Shown here piece after piece: positions 51,914-61,062 of a stretch of 61,689 nucleotides of DNA. The first letter of the stretch is position 1. Every line of letters begins with the position of its first letter. This DNA comes from Cellulophaga sp. F20128 (GTDB lineage: Bacteria; Bacteroidota; Bacteroidia; Flavobacteriales; Flavobacteriaceae): NCBI RefSeq assembly GCF_023015805.1, contig NZ_JALKBA010000022.1, positions 1-61,689 of the forward strand, read 5' to 3'. A program made the position numbers and the translations under genes. The notes under the pieces are model-generated. The model ran no database searches. It saw nothing but the letters and a program-made list of their open reading frames with translations, and was not told the DNA's origin.

Positions 51914-52307
51914 CTTTTTTACTTTTTGCTTTGGCATCATTCGCCTTCGAAATACTATCATTCTTTACCTTTCTAGCATCTGTTAAAACCGATTTTTCTT
52001 TGTCTAGCCTCGTTTGAACTTGAATAAAAAGATCTTCATAATTGGTTGGATCAGCTGCATAATACAAATCGCTTTCTGCAAATTGAATGCTATCAATATT
52101 GTACTTTGCGTAGATATAAGGCATTGTTTCAATGTTATTCTCTATTAACTCAGCAGAATTAGAGTTTTTAGCCGCAGTGATTATAGCCAGATCATAAAGC
52201 ACATTTATCATCTTCTTTTTAGGAATCAGATTTTGTGGCTTCTCAATCAGTTTTTCTGCACAGGAAACGAAAGCAAGTAGGAGTATAATTACACTAAATT
52301 TTTTCAT
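51879..52307 (-). CDS. DUF4296 lipoprotein
   Basis: At 142 aa it has a lipoprotein signal (1-16, LLLAFVSC), then the DUF4296 region (about 25-105: LIPKKKMINVLYDLAIITAA, YIYAKYNIDSIQFAESDLYY) and a very basic Lys/Asp-rich tail. Bacteroidetes-specific, function unknown. It is the last gene of the glycosyltransferase-dihydroorotase-DUF4296 unit and overlaps dihydroorotase by four bases. The tail region overlaps the convergent SDR gene. Confidence 0.88.
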   Translation of the reverse strand: MKKFSVIILLLAFVSCAEKLIEKPQNLIPKKKMINVLYDLAIITAAKNSNSAELIENNIETMPYIYAKYNIDSIQFAESDLYYAADPTNYEDLFIQVQTRLDKEKSVLTDARKVKNDSISKANDAKAKSKKVKDTLLRSGPK

Positions 52308-53638
52308 CTATTAAAAGTTAATCTTTGCGCATTGCGTTCTTCTGAAACAACACCATTTTCATAAGCCAAATGGCCATTTACAAATGTATGTGAAATTTTA
52401 GATTTAAATGTCTGGCCTTCAAAAGGTGACCATCCACATTTGTATAATATATTAGACTTACTAACCTGCCAAGCATCTGCAGTGTTAACGATAACTAAGT
52501 CTGCAAAATAACCTTCCCGAACATAACCTCTCTTCTCTATTTGAAATAAGATCGCTGGGTTATGGCACATTTTTTCTACCATTTTTTCAATGCTTATAGT
52601 GCCGTCTATAACTTTTTCTAACATGGCGGGCAAAACATGTTGTACCAATGGTCCTCCTGATGGCGCTTTAGTATACACATTGTCTTTTTCTTCCAAGGTA
52701 TGCGGTGCGTGGTCTGTTGCAATAACATCAATACGATCATCTAAAAGTGCATCCCACAATTGGGCTCTATCCGCTGTTGTTTTTACCGCCGGATTCCATT
52801 TAATAAGCGTTCCTTTTTCTTTGTAGTCTTCCCCAGAAAACCACAGGTGATGCACACAAACTTCTGCTGTTATTTTTTTATCTTTTAAAGGAATATCATT
52901 CCTAAAAAGACCGGTTTCTTTACCCGTAGACAGGTGAAAAACATGTAATCGTGCTCCAGTCTTCTCTGCTAAGGCAATAGCTCTGGAAGAGGACAAATAA
53001 CAAGCCTCTGTGCTTCTAATACTGGGGTGATAAGCTACAGGAATGGCATCTCCAAACTCCGCTGTATACCTAGCCATATTGTTGCGAATGGTAGTTTCAT
53101 CCTCACAATGTGCAGAGATAACCAATTCTGTATTTCTAAATATTTTTTCAATGACTTCTTCATCATCAACCAACATATTACCCGTAGAAGATCCTAGAAA
53201 CAACTTTACTCCAGAACAGGCGTTTTTATCCAATTTTTTTAATTCTTCTAAATTGTCATTGGTTCCACCAAACAAGAAAGAGTAGTTTGCATAAGCCGTG
53301 GCTTTGGCGATCGCAAATTTCTCCTCTAATTTTTCAATGGTAGTGGTTTGCGGATTGGTGTTTGGTTGTTCCATAAATGTGGTAACACCACCAGCTACCG
53401 CCGCCCTACTCTCTGTTGCAATAGATCCTTTATGGGTAAGGCCAGGCTCTCTAAAATGCACCTGATCATCAATAATACCCGGAAGAACATAATTTCCTTT
53501 GGCGTCAATAATTTTGGCATTGACGGCGCTAATTGAACTGTCTATTTTGGCAATATAATTTCCATCTAATAAAATGTCGCATGCCATAACAGCACCTTCA
53601 TTTACTACTTTGGCATTTTTTATTAGTGTCTTTCCCAT
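52304..53638 (-). CDS. pyrC: Dihydroorotase
   Basis: At 444 aa it is a class I dihydroorotase (amidohydrolase fold), closing carbamoyl-aspartate to dihydroorotate in pyrimidine synthesis. Metal ligands lie in IDDQVHFREPG, the central His/Asp sites in SAHCEDE and VFHLSTG, and the catalytic Asp in ATDHAPHTLEEK. It is encoded between a glycosyltransferase and DUF4296, a flavobacterial arrangement. The symbol refers to function; class I forms are sometimes called pyrC2. Confidence 0.92.
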   Translation of the reverse strand: MGKTLIKNAKVVNEGAVMACDILLDGNYIAKIDSSISAVNAKIIDAKGNYVLPGIIDDQVHFREPGLTHKGSIATESRAAVAGGVTTFMEQPNTNPQTTTIEKLEEKFAIAKATAYANYSFLFGGTNDNLEELKKLDKNACSGVKLFLGSSTGNMLVDDEEVIEKIFRNTELVISAHCEDETTIRNNMARYTAEFGDAIPVAYHPSIRSTEACYLSSSRAIALAEKTGARLHVFHLSTGKETGLFRNDIPLKDKKITAEVCVHHLWFSGEDYKEKGTLIKWNPAVKTTADRAQLWDALLDDRIDVIATDHAPHTLEEKDNVYTKAPSGGPLVQHVLPAMLEKVIDGTISIEKMVEKMCHNPAILFQIEKRGYVREGYFADLVIVNTADAWQVSKSNILYKCGWSPFEGQTFKSKISHTFVNGHLAYENGVVSEERNAQRLTFNR

Positions 53639-53639
53639 A

Positions 53640-54368
53640 CTAAAATTTACTTTTTTGAAAGAGGCTGATATATTTCATTTTTATAACCCCAAAAACGGCT
53701 TCCCCAATTATTGAAGAACTCATTTTAGACTTACCACGTACCCTGTCCGTAAAAACAATGGGCACTTCTACTATCTTAAAACCTTTAAGGTGAGCTCTAA
53801 ATTTCATTTCTATTTGAAAAGCATACCCAATAAAGCGCACTGTATCTAAACTGAGGTTTTCTAATACCTTTCTTTTATAACATACAAAACCAGCTGTTGG
53901 ATCATCTACCTTCATTCCGGTAATTCCTTTTACGTAGAACGAGGCACCATAAGAAAGTAAGATTCTGTACAAGGACCAATTTACTACATTAATTCCCTTT
54001 ACATACCTTGAACCTATGGCTAAATCTGCGCCGGCAACACAAGTATTGTACAAATTGATTAAATCTGCAGGAGGATGGGAGAAATCAGCATCCATTTCAA
54101 AAATATAATCATATTTTTTAGCTATTGCCCATTTAAACCCGTGGATATAGGCAGTACCGAGCCCTAATTTCTCTTTGCGAACCTCTAAGAACAGCCGTCC
54201 TGGGTATGTTCCAATTAGCTCTTCAACCTTCTGCGCTGTTGCATCGGGAGAGTTGTCATCAACAATTAGGACATGAAAATCCTTTTTAAGTCCAAATACA
54301 GCTTTAATAATGGCCTCGATATTTTCTATCTCATTAAAAGTAGGAATAATAACTAAGCTATCTGTCAT
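53640..54368 (-). CDS. Polyprenol-phosphate mannose synthase-like glycosyltransferase (GT2)
   Basis: At 242 aa it is a GT-A fold GT2 enzyme: LVIIPTFNEIENIEAIIKAV, VLIVDDNSPDATAQKVEEL and the acidic motif FEMDADFSHPP. The final third has RVRGKSKMSSSIIGEA, typical of dolichol/polyprenol monophosphomannose synthases. It transfers mannose (or another sugar) to a lipid carrier on the cytoplasmic side; there is no membrane domain of its own. It is the first gene of the unit, one base from dihydroorotase. Confidence 0.92.
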   Translation of the reverse strand: MTDSLVIIPTFNEIENIEAIIKAVFGLKKDFHVLIVDDNSPDATAQKVEELIGTYPGRLFLEVRKEKLGLGTAYIHGFKWAIAKKYDYIFEMDADFSHPPADLINLYNTCVAGADLAIGSRYVKGINVVNWSLYRILLSYGASFYVKGITGMKVDDPTAGFVCYKRKVLENLSLDTVRFIGYAFQIEMKFRAHLKGFKIVEVPIVFTDRVRGKSKMSSSIIGEAVFGVIKMKYISLFQKSKF

Positions 54369-54559
54369 TCTTTTCTAATCTTGAACAGACAAAAATACTA
54401 TTTAAATTGCTGTGATAAAATCTAAGTTCATTTTTATGATTTTTTTACGATTTTAATAGTGAACCATTAATTTACAATAGGATAATGAATTAGAATGAAT
54501 TGTATGCTAATAATTTGTAATTTTGATGCATCACCAAGTAGGTGAAAAATACAACGCAA

Positions 54560-55216
54560 ATGGAATCTATACTTAGAGGATTTAATAACGTAGATTGGAT
54601 CACTAGCATCTTTGTTATGAGTCTTTTTATATTGGTATTAAGCAAGACCTTCTTTTATAATAAATTCATCAATTTTGTAGTACTTCCTTTTAACAATAAG
54701 TACATTTTTCTCCACAGCAAAAAACACATATTATTCAATTGGTTTAACATTCTTTGGAGTGCATTTACAGCACTTAACATTTCTCTATTTGTGTATTACA
54801 TACTGCAAATAATAGTCAAAGAAACAACCTACCAAAGTACATTTGCCTATTTTACAATACTGTGCTTAGTTGTATTGTTTTTTATGGTTAAAATCCTTTT
54901 ACAGTTTGGAAACGCCTTTGTTTTCAATTCTACAACAACCGTAACCGAATTTATTTTCAAAAAACTATCGTATCTTAACCACAGTGCTATCATTATTTTT
55001 ATAGCGAATATATTTCTTACTTATATTACGCCAAACTCCGCTATAATTATCTATATCGGTTTTGTTTTGGTTCTCGCCATAAACGTAATTGGCTGGGTTA
55101 ACCTACTTAAAAATCATCGAAAGTTCCTAACCCTCAATTTTCTCTATTTTATTTTGTACCTTTGCGCTCTTGAAATCTCACCTTTAATAATAATAGGTAA
55201 TTACCTAAAAGATTGA
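54560..55216 (+). CDS. DUF4271 membrane protein
   Basis: At 218 aa from the ATG at 54560 it has about five membrane helices and the DUF4271 pattern: VLSKTFFYNKFINFVVLPFN and TAYQS-like loop KETTYQSTFAYF. I prefer this start because family members begin shortly before the NNDW-type motif; a GTG six codons upstream is possible. In flavobacteria the gene regularly precedes hemD, as here with overlapping stop and start. Function unknown; inner membrane. Confidence 0.9.
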   Translation: MESILRGFNNVDWITSIFVMSLFILVLSKTFFYNKFINFVVLPFNNKYIFLHSKKHILFNWFNILWSAFTALNISLFVYYILQIIVKETTYQSTFAYFTILCLVVLFFMVKILLQFGNAFVFNSTTTVTEFIFKKLSYLNHSAIIIFIANIFLTYITPNSAIIIYIGFVLVLAINVIGWVNLLKNHRKFLTLNFLYFILYLCALEISPLIIIGNYLKD

Positions 55217-55968
55217 TGTCTATGAAGATAAAAACGATCTTGGTATCACAGCCAGAACCTAAGATGGAGAACTCTCCCTATTCACGACTTATAGAAAAGG
55301 AGAAGTTGAAAGTAGATTTTAGGCCGTTTATACATGTTGAAGGTGTAGACGCTAAAAATGTACGCCAACAAAAAATAGATTTAAACAACTATACTGCCAT
55401 TGTACTTACAAGTCGAAATTCTGTAGATCACTTTTTCAGAATAGCGGAAGAAATGCGCTTTAAAGTGCCAGATTCTATGAAGTATTTTTGCCAGTCAGAA
55501 GCTGTTGCTTACTACCTTCAAAAATATGTAGTTTACCGCAAGCGTAAAATATATGTTGGAAAGAGAACATTTACAGATATAGTACCGCTATTGAAAAAAT
55601 ACAAGACCGAGAAATTCCTTTTACCTTCTTCAGATTCTCTAAAACTAGAAGTTTCTGAAACAATGGATGGCTTGGGACTTGATTGGAAAAGAGGGATATT
55701 TTACAAAACGGTTATTAGTGATTTATCGGACTTAAGAGATGTGTATTACGATATATTGGTCTTTTTTAGTCCATCTGGAATAGAATCTTTATTAAAGAAT
55801 TTTCCAGATTTTGAGCAAAATGAAACGAGAATAGCTGTTTTTGGTAATACCACTGTAAATGCCGCAACAGGCGCAGGGTTGCGCATAGACATAAAAGCAC
55901 CTACACCAGACACGCCATCAATGACAATGGCGCTGCAAAAATACATTTCAAGTATCAATAAGAAATAA
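55216..55968 (+). CDS. hemD: Uroporphyrinogen-III synthase
   Basis: At 250 aa it has the HemD two-domain fold: ILVSQPEPKMENSPYSRLIE, AIVLTSRNSVDHFF, FLLPSSDSLKLEVSETM and DILVFFSPSGIESLLKNF. HemD folds sequences weakly, so the call rests on these strand-loop patterns and on its place after DUF4271. It makes the uroporphyrinogen-III ring in heme synthesis. ATG 55216 overlaps the DUF4271 stop; a second ATG two codons later is equally possible. A strong terminator follows. Confidence 0.88.
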   Translation: MSMKIKTILVSQPEPKMENSPYSRLIEKEKLKVDFRPFIHVEGVDAKNVRQQKIDLNNYTAIVLTSRNSVDHFFRIAEEMRFKVPDSMKYFCQSEAVAYYLQKYVVYRKRKIYVGKRTFTDIVPLLKKYKTEKFLLPSSDSLKLEVSETMDGLGLDWKRGIFYKTVISDLSDLRDVYYDILVFFSPSGIESLLKNFPDFEQNETRIAVFGNTTVNAATGAGLRIDIKAPTPDTPSMTMALQKYISSINKK

Positions 55969-56000
55969 AAAAAGCCTCATCTTAGATGAGGCTTTTTTTT
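55967..56000. terminator. Bidirectional intrinsic terminator
   Basis: Perfect stem GCCTCATC / GATGAGGC around a 3-nt loop with A- and T-runs on both sides, between converging hemD and the DUF6646 gene. Confidence 0.93.
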
Positions 56001-56025
56001 ATATTTACTTTTCTCTTGCTATGAA

Positions 56026-56520
56026 TTAAAGATTAAAAACAGCTCCAAAGCTGAACACAAATTGGTTGTGCAATTTTTCAGCAGGTGTTAAAACACCGCT
56101 TTTATATTTTGCAAATGGAGCAGTTGCTTCTGCAAATAATCCAAAACCATCTGTGAAAAAATAACGAGTTCCTAAATGACCTCCAAAATTTTTCAGACCT
56201 AAATTTAATCCAGGATAAATATCTACATTGTCTCCCAATTGAAAAACGCTACCCAAGTTCGCATTAAAACGAGCTTTTAAGTCTATACGGTCGCCAAAAT
56301 CTGCACCTATAGTTTCTTCAACCCCTAATATATAAGAAGAAGCCAAACCAATAGAGAAATTTTCACCCATACCATAGTCATAGGCTACAACGATACCTGT
56401 ACCATTTTCTTGAAAGTTAGCACCTATTTGAAACTTCGCATCATCTTTTCCTTCGTATGCTTGAGCATTTGCAAATGAAACTCCCAGAATCATTGTTAAA
56501 GCAATTAAACCTTTTTTCAT
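56026..56520 (-). CDS. DUF6646 outer membrane beta-barrel protein
   Basis: At 164 aa it has a signal peptide (1-19, ending ANA) and alternating amphipathic strands ending in Phe-Asn-Leu (FSFGAVFNL), as in small outer-membrane barrels. It fits the DUF6646 family: GANFQENGTGIVVAYDYGMG, GLNLGLKNFGGHLGTRYFF. A clear -7 box precedes it. Role unknown; such barrels are abundant small outer membrane proteins in flavobacteria. Confidence 0.85.
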   Translation of the reverse strand: MKKGLIALTMILGVSFANAQAYEGKDDAKFQIGANFQENGTGIVVAYDYGMGENFSIGLASSYILGVEETIGADFGDRIDLKARFNANLGSVFQLGDNVDIYPGLNLGLKNFGGHLGTRYFFTDGFGLFAEATAPFAKYKSGVLTPAEKLHNQFVFSFGAVFNL

Positions 56521-56561
56521 AAATGAATTATTAAATGTTAGTGTTATTTAATTTAAGGGTG

Positions 56562-56569
56562 CAAATATA
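56562..56569 (-). promoter_or_regulatory. -7 promoter box for the DUF6646 gene
   Basis: Minus-strand TATATTTG fits TAnnTTTG, about 40 bases before the ATG. Confidence 0.6.
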
Positions 56570-56589
56570 TCTATTCTTATTTGATTGCA

Positions 56590-57453
56590 CTATTTGGTAT
56601 TTACATTTGTTCGCTTAATGGCATTCTCATTCTTAGTATCAATCCATTTTTGCCCATAGATCTTACGCATTACATTGTCATAATTCCGCATCACTAAAAC
56701 ATTATAAAAAGCTTTTCCTAAGTTTTTAGGGCTTCGGGCAATGGCCCGTAAACTCATAGAAAAACCCGGCGTAATATATTTCATATAATGCCAATACCCT
56801 TCTGGCATGTAGAGCATTTCTCCGTGTTGCAGCCTAGTTTTGTAACCCGATGCATTTTTTAAAGCGGGCCATTTGCTATAATCCGGATTGGAAAAATCTA
56901 TGCTTTCATGGGTTATTAAGGAATGTGGCACCTTATAAAGGTGTTTGTTTTGCGATTGATCAAATAGAATGATTTGTTTTTCACCTTCAAAATGAAAATG
57001 AAAAATATTTGCTAAATCAATATCATAATGCATAAAAGTATGCGAATCTTTACCGCCAAAAAAAAGCATAGGTAAACTTTTCATCAGTTTTAAGCCAAAA
57101 TCTGGATATGTAAAATCTTTCTGAAGCTCTGGAACTTCTTTCAATACGTTCCACAAAAATATTCTAAACTTGGTAGGTTCATTTTGCAACAAATCTATAT
57201 AATCTGCCATTTTCATAGTGGCATGTGGCTCATTAAATCCTTCTTTATGATCTACTGGCCTATCGTCATACAAAGGCACTGTTTTATCTCCAGCAATCGT
57301 TTTTATATATTCTAAATTCCATTTTGTATAGGCTGGCCAATCTTCAATAAATCGTTCTATCACCACAGGTTTTTGTGGTTTAAAATAATTCGCTAAAAAT
57401 TCCTGTTTCGTAATGGTTTTCACCCTAGGAATGTCTTGAAGATTTAATTTCAA
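56590..57453 (-). CDS. Cupin-like (JmjC-type) domain protein
   Basis: At 287 aa it is a Cupin_8/JmjC-type protein: VVIERFIEDWPAYTKW, the iron-binding His-x-Asp in MHYDIDLANIFHFHFEGEKQ (given in two parts: HYDID and HFHFEGEKQ) and the distal His in YMPEGYWHYMKYI. Such proteins are usually Fe(II)/2-oxoglutarate oxygenases that hydroxylate proteins or small molecules. It lies 71 bases downstream of a TonB receptor gene on the same strand and may be co-expressed with it. Substrate unknown. Confidence 0.87.
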   Translation of the reverse strand: MKLNLQDIPRVKTITKQEFLANYFKPQKPVVIERFIEDWPAYTKWNLEYIKTIAGDKTVPLYDDRPVDHKEGFNEPHATMKMADYIDLLQNEPTKFRIFLWNVLKEVPELQKDFTYPDFGLKLMKSLPMLFFGGKDSHTFMHYDIDLANIFHFHFEGEKQIILFDQSQNKHLYKVPHSLITHESIDFSNPDYSKWPALKNASGYKTRLQHGEMLYMPEGYWHYMKYITPGFSMSLRAIARSPKNLGKAFYNVLVMRNYDNVMRKIYGQKWIDTKNENAIKRTNVNTK

Positions 57454-57524
57454 AAGAATAGATTTAAGGTGTTAAAGTTACTAAAACCTAAGTAAATTGA
57501 AACAGTAAATGTCTGTTGGTTGTT

Positions 57525-59342
57525 TTATTTTAAATTGTACTTTATACCAAATAACAAATTCCCTTTAGGCATTGGCACCAAATTAGTTTCTGTATAGGCT
57601 GCATTAAAAATATTATTTGCCAGTATTGAAAACTCCATTGCTTTAACGGTATAACGAACACTTGCATCTACTACAGCATAACTTTCACCAATAGTTCTTT
57701 CGGCATATTTATAAATACCGTTTATATATAAATTATTTGTGACTTGCGTATGCAACCCCACTGTAGCATGGTGTTTTAAGGAGTTTATAGAGTATCTAGA
57801 AAAGTTACTAGACACGGCCTTTAAGTCATCTTCTAAAAAGGTATACCCTGTAGTAATGCTTTGCTTTAAATTTCCGGCGAAAATCGCATAACCAGCATTT
57901 ATTTCAACCCCTTTCGTGTTTAAATCCCTAATATTTGTTGCTTGCCATAAATCATCTTCATTTTCTTTTACATAATCTATTAGTTTTCTAGAATCTCTAT
58001 TAAACCCAACAAGTGAAAGGTTAAAGTTGCCACTGTTGAATTTAAATCCTATCTCTTCAGCAATTGCTTCTTCCGGAACTAAATTTTCGTTCCCCAATTC
58101 GCTTGGACTGCTATAAAATAAATCTGTATAGGTTGGTATTCTGTAGGTATACCCAATGTTTCCGTAGATTTTCAAGTCTTCCGTTACTTTATATCCCACA
58201 TCTAAACCAGGGAAGGCATGAAATTTAAAATCAGAAAAATAATTTACGGCAACTCCCGGAGTAATATCTAATTTATTATTCGCCAATGTAAATCGATGTT
58301 CTAAAAACAAGGTTGTCATAAACCTATTTCTAGAACCTAAATTATTACTAGACAAATATACGTTTGCTACATCTACACCAAAACCAGTTACACCAATCTT
58401 AGAGTAGTACGATGCATCAATGGCAGCGCCTATTTTATTGCTTTGGTGCAAGTTTCTGTAAATAGAAGGATCTTGTCTTACAAAAACATACATATCTTGG
58501 TTCCGTTTCCAGTATAATTTTGGCTTAAGAGTTAGCTTTTCTTTCATTATTTTAGAAGAGATACCAATTAAACTAGCTTGTGTTTCTTCGTATTGATTTA
58601 TGGCTGTAGGACTCGCATAAAAACCGTTGGCACCAAATTTCCGTTCCTGAAATGAAGCAATTAGGTCAATAGGTGCTTTGTTAGTATGGAAACTACTTTT
58701 TATAAAATAATTTTGATTGTCGTAATCCGTATTATATCTGTAGCCATCAGAAATATTTCTAGAAACTTGAACAATATGGGAGGAATTTTCTAATTGACTG
58801 CCTACTACAACAGAACCGTTAAATTGACCAAAAGATCCAGCTTGAGCATTTAAAGAAACACCATTTCCTGTATTTTTTTTGGTCACTATATTAATTGCTC
58901 CAGTAAAGGCATTTTGCCCAAAAATCCGAGCAGCAGGGCCTTTAATGATTTCTATACGCTCTATAACTTCAATAGGCAAAGCCATATTCATGGTGTGGTG
59001 TCCCGTTTGCGAATCTTCTACCTTTATACCATCTATGAGCAATAAAGTTTGGTCAAAACCTCCCCCACGAATGTATAAATCTGCCTGCATACCAGCAGTA
59101 CCGCGCCGTCTTATGTCTACTCCTGCAAATTGTTGTAATAAATCTGCTACATTCGTTGTTGCGCTTTTTTTTATGTCATCTTGAGAGATTATTGTAATGG
59201 TTCTAGAATTTTCCTTAAAAGGCAAATCTATTCGAGTAGAGGTAACAACGACAGAATCTAATTGTTGTTCTTTTCCAATATCTTGAGCTTGTGACGATAT
59301 CGAAAACAAAGCTAGTAAAATACTTAAATAAATTAATTTCAT
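57525..59342 (-). CDS. TonB-dependent receptor (BtuB-like), near a MocR regulator
   Basis: At 605 aa it has a signal peptide (1-19, ending SQA), a TonB box region (DSVVVTSTRIDLPFKENSR) and a plug domain (about 45-160: LLQQFAGVDIRRRGTAGMQA, LYIRGGGFDQTLLLIDGIKV). A barrel follows with terminal aromatic strand (LLFGIKYNLK). Its size and pattern are like vitamin receptors of the BtuB group. It is divergent from a MocR-type regulator with a putative operator between, so regulation by that protein is likely. Ligand unknown; no cobalamin riboswitch is visible upstream. Confidence 0.9.
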   Translation of the reverse strand: MKLIYLSILLALFSISSQAQDIGKEQQLDSVVVTSTRIDLPFKENSRTITIISQDDIKKSATTNVADLLQQFAGVDIRRRGTAGMQADLYIRGGGFDQTLLLIDGIKVEDSQTGHHTMNMALPIEVIERIEIIKGPAARIFGQNAFTGAINIVTKKNTGNGVSLNAQAGSFGQFNGSVVVGSQLENSSHIVQVSRNISDGYRYNTDYDNQNYFIKSSFHTNKAPIDLIASFQERKFGANGFYASPTAINQYEETQASLIGISSKIMKEKLTLKPKLYWKRNQDMYVFVRQDPSIYRNLHQSNKIGAAIDASYYSKIGVTGFGVDVANVYLSSNNLGSRNRFMTTLFLEHRFTLANNKLDITPGVAVNYFSDFKFHAFPGLDVGYKVTEDLKIYGNIGYTYRIPTYTDLFYSSPSELGNENLVPEEAIAEEIGFKFNSGNFNLSLVGFNRDSRKLIDYVKENEDDLWQATNIRDLNTKGVEINAGYAIFAGNLKQSITTGYTFLEDDLKAVSSNFSRYSINSLKHHATVGLHTQVTNNLYINGIYKYAERTIGESYAVVDASVRYTVKAMEFSILANNIFNAAYTETNLVPMPKGNLLFGIKYNLK

Positions 59343-59388
59343 AATAAAAGGTGTTCGTGTTTTTTAAGGGTACAAAATTCGTAACTTT

Positions 59389-59410
59389 CCGGATCATTAA
59401 AGTGGTCCAG
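59389..59410. promoter_or_regulatory. Candidate MocR operator (imperfect inverted repeat)
   Basis: CCGGATCA-TTAAAG-TGGTCCAG is a 22-bp inverted repeat with six of eight arm positions complementary, 10 bases before the MocR ATG and inside the 78-base divergent region with the TonB receptor gene. Confidence 0.5.
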
Positions 59411-59420
59411 TTTTAAAACA

Positions 59421-60914
59421 ATGAATAGTCCGGTTGACGACATATTAAAATCCTTACTATATTTTGAAAAGTCGCCCAACACCTCAATTTATATCCAAAT
59501 AGCACAACAAATTATTAATGCTATACAACGCGGTTATTTAGCGGAAGGAACTGCATTACCTGGAACAAGAAAGTTTAGCGCCTTACTTTCCATAAACCGA
59601 AATACTGCGGTAGCGGTGTATGATGAATTGGCATCACAAGGTTGGGTAGAAGTTTTAGCCAATAAAGGCACCTTTGTAATAATGCCAGAAAAAAAAACTG
59701 CTGCTATAAAAGGTGCTTCGCAAGGATTAGAAGCACTAAAATCGTATCCAAAAATTTCAGGATTTCCTTTTCAACCCTCTTTTCATTTAGCTTCTACTGA
59801 AGAGTTTTCTGTGTGTAAATATGTGATTAATGATGGGCAACCCGATTTAAGGTTACATCCTACCCACCAGTTTTCACGTTGGTATAGTGCCTCAATGAAA
59901 CGTGCCTCTTTAATTTCTAAATGGAATCAAACCCAAGAAAAATCACATACAACTTTTAGTAGGCAGTTGTGTAATTATCTAAACGCCACAAGAGGATTTC
60001 ATATAAAACCGCAGAATATAGTTAGTACACGAAGCACAGAGATGAGTTTGTACATTATCTCTCAGCTATTAATCCAAAAAAATGATATTGTGCTTGTTGG
60101 CGATTTAAGTCATTATAAATCCAATATGATTTTCCAACAGGCCGGTGCCACTATAAAAACTATTCCTGTAGATGCCCACGGCATTGATGTAGATTATATA
60201 GAAAAAAACTATACAAGACACAGCATTCGTTCTGTCTATGTCTGCGCACATAGGCAATACCCTACAACCGTAACCCTTAGTGCGGAAAGACGTTTAAAAT
60301 TATTACAACTAGCAAGAGCGTATGAATTTGCAATTATAGAAGATGATTTTGATTATGATTTTCAGTTTGATGGCTCTGCAATGGTACCTATGGCAAGTGC
60401 GGATGGCCAAGGTGTTGTTATCTATTTGGGAAGATTGGGACAATCTTTCTTTCCGAGTTTTCAAATAGGGTTTGTAGTGGCTCCAGAAAATATTATTAAT
60501 GAAGCCAAAAATTATTTGCTACTATTAGATAGACAAGGAGATTTAATTCAAAAACAAATACTTGCAGAGCTTATAGATGAAGGAGAAATACACCGATTAA
60601 TTAAAAAAAATAGCACGGTTTATAAGCAAAGGCGAGCGTATTTGTTTGACTGTTTACATACCCATTTTCAGGAATATGCCACATGGAAAGTACCCGCAGG
60701 AGGATTGGCTGTGTGGCTGTGCTTTGAGCCGAAAATATCGCTTATTAAACTTGCTGAAAAGGCTAAAACGCTCGACTTGTTTTTACCCAAAACAATACTT
60801 TATCAAAACAAAAATATTTGCGCCATAAGGTTAGGGTATGGGCATTTAAACGAAAAAGAAATAGAAACCGTTATTAACATTTTAAAGCAATCTTACGAAG
60901 CCTTACTCCCGTAA
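59421..60914 (+). CDS. MocR/PdxR-like regulator lacking the PLP-binding lysine
   Basis: At 497 aa it has an N-terminal GntR winged helix (about 20-88: LYFEKSPNTSIYIQIAQQII, ALPGTRKFSALLSINRNTAV) and a fold-type I aminotransferase-like domain (about 130-495). The Asp that contacts the pyridine ring is kept (IIEDDFDYDF). The Schiff-base Lys position in the usual YxGTxxKxxxP motif reads YLGRLGQSFFP, so Gln341 (codon CAA) replaces Lys. It can therefore hardly form the normal internal aldimine, though it may bind PLP or another ligand non-covalently. It probably regulates its own gene and the divergent TonB receptor. Confidence 0.9.
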   Translation: MNSPVDDILKSLLYFEKSPNTSIYIQIAQQIINAIQRGYLAEGTALPGTRKFSALLSINRNTAVAVYDELASQGWVEVLANKGTFVIMPEKKTAAIKGASQGLEALKSYPKISGFPFQPSFHLASTEEFSVCKYVINDGQPDLRLHPTHQFSRWYSASMKRASLISKWNQTQEKSHTTFSRQLCNYLNATRGFHIKPQNIVSTRSTEMSLYIISQLLIQKNDIVLVGDLSHYKSNMIFQQAGATIKTIPVDAHGIDVDYIEKNYTRHSIRSVYVCAHRQYPTTVTLSAERRLKLLQLARAYEFAIIEDDFDYDFQFDGSAMVPMASADGQGVVIYLGRLGQSFFPSFQIGFVVAPENIINEAKNYLLLLDRQGDLIQKQILAELIDEGEIHRLIKKNSTVYKQRRAYLFDCLHTHFQEYATWKVPAGGLAVWLCFEPKISLIKLAEKAKTLDLFLPKTILYQNKNICAIRLGYGHLNEKEIETVINILKQSYEALLP

Positions 60915-60948
60915 AATTAAATAAACCTATAGAATAATGTGACCCTTA

Positions 60949-61061
60949 TTTTAAGTTCCTGATTTTTGTTTTAAGAGAAATTCTAGCTGCAATCACATCT
61001 TCCACGCTAGTATTGATTCGTCATACGGCCCCTAGTTTTCGGTAGTTTCAGTATCCTATTA
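60949..61061 (-). repeat. 113-bp repeated noncoding segment, copy 1
   Basis: Aligns without gaps to 61177-61289 with 15 mismatches in 113 positions. It contains the block CTAGTTTTCGG (61032-61042) and ATTGATTCGTCATAC (61012-61026) found identically in copy 2. No long ORF on either strand. Confidence 0.9.
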
Positions 61062-61062
61062 A

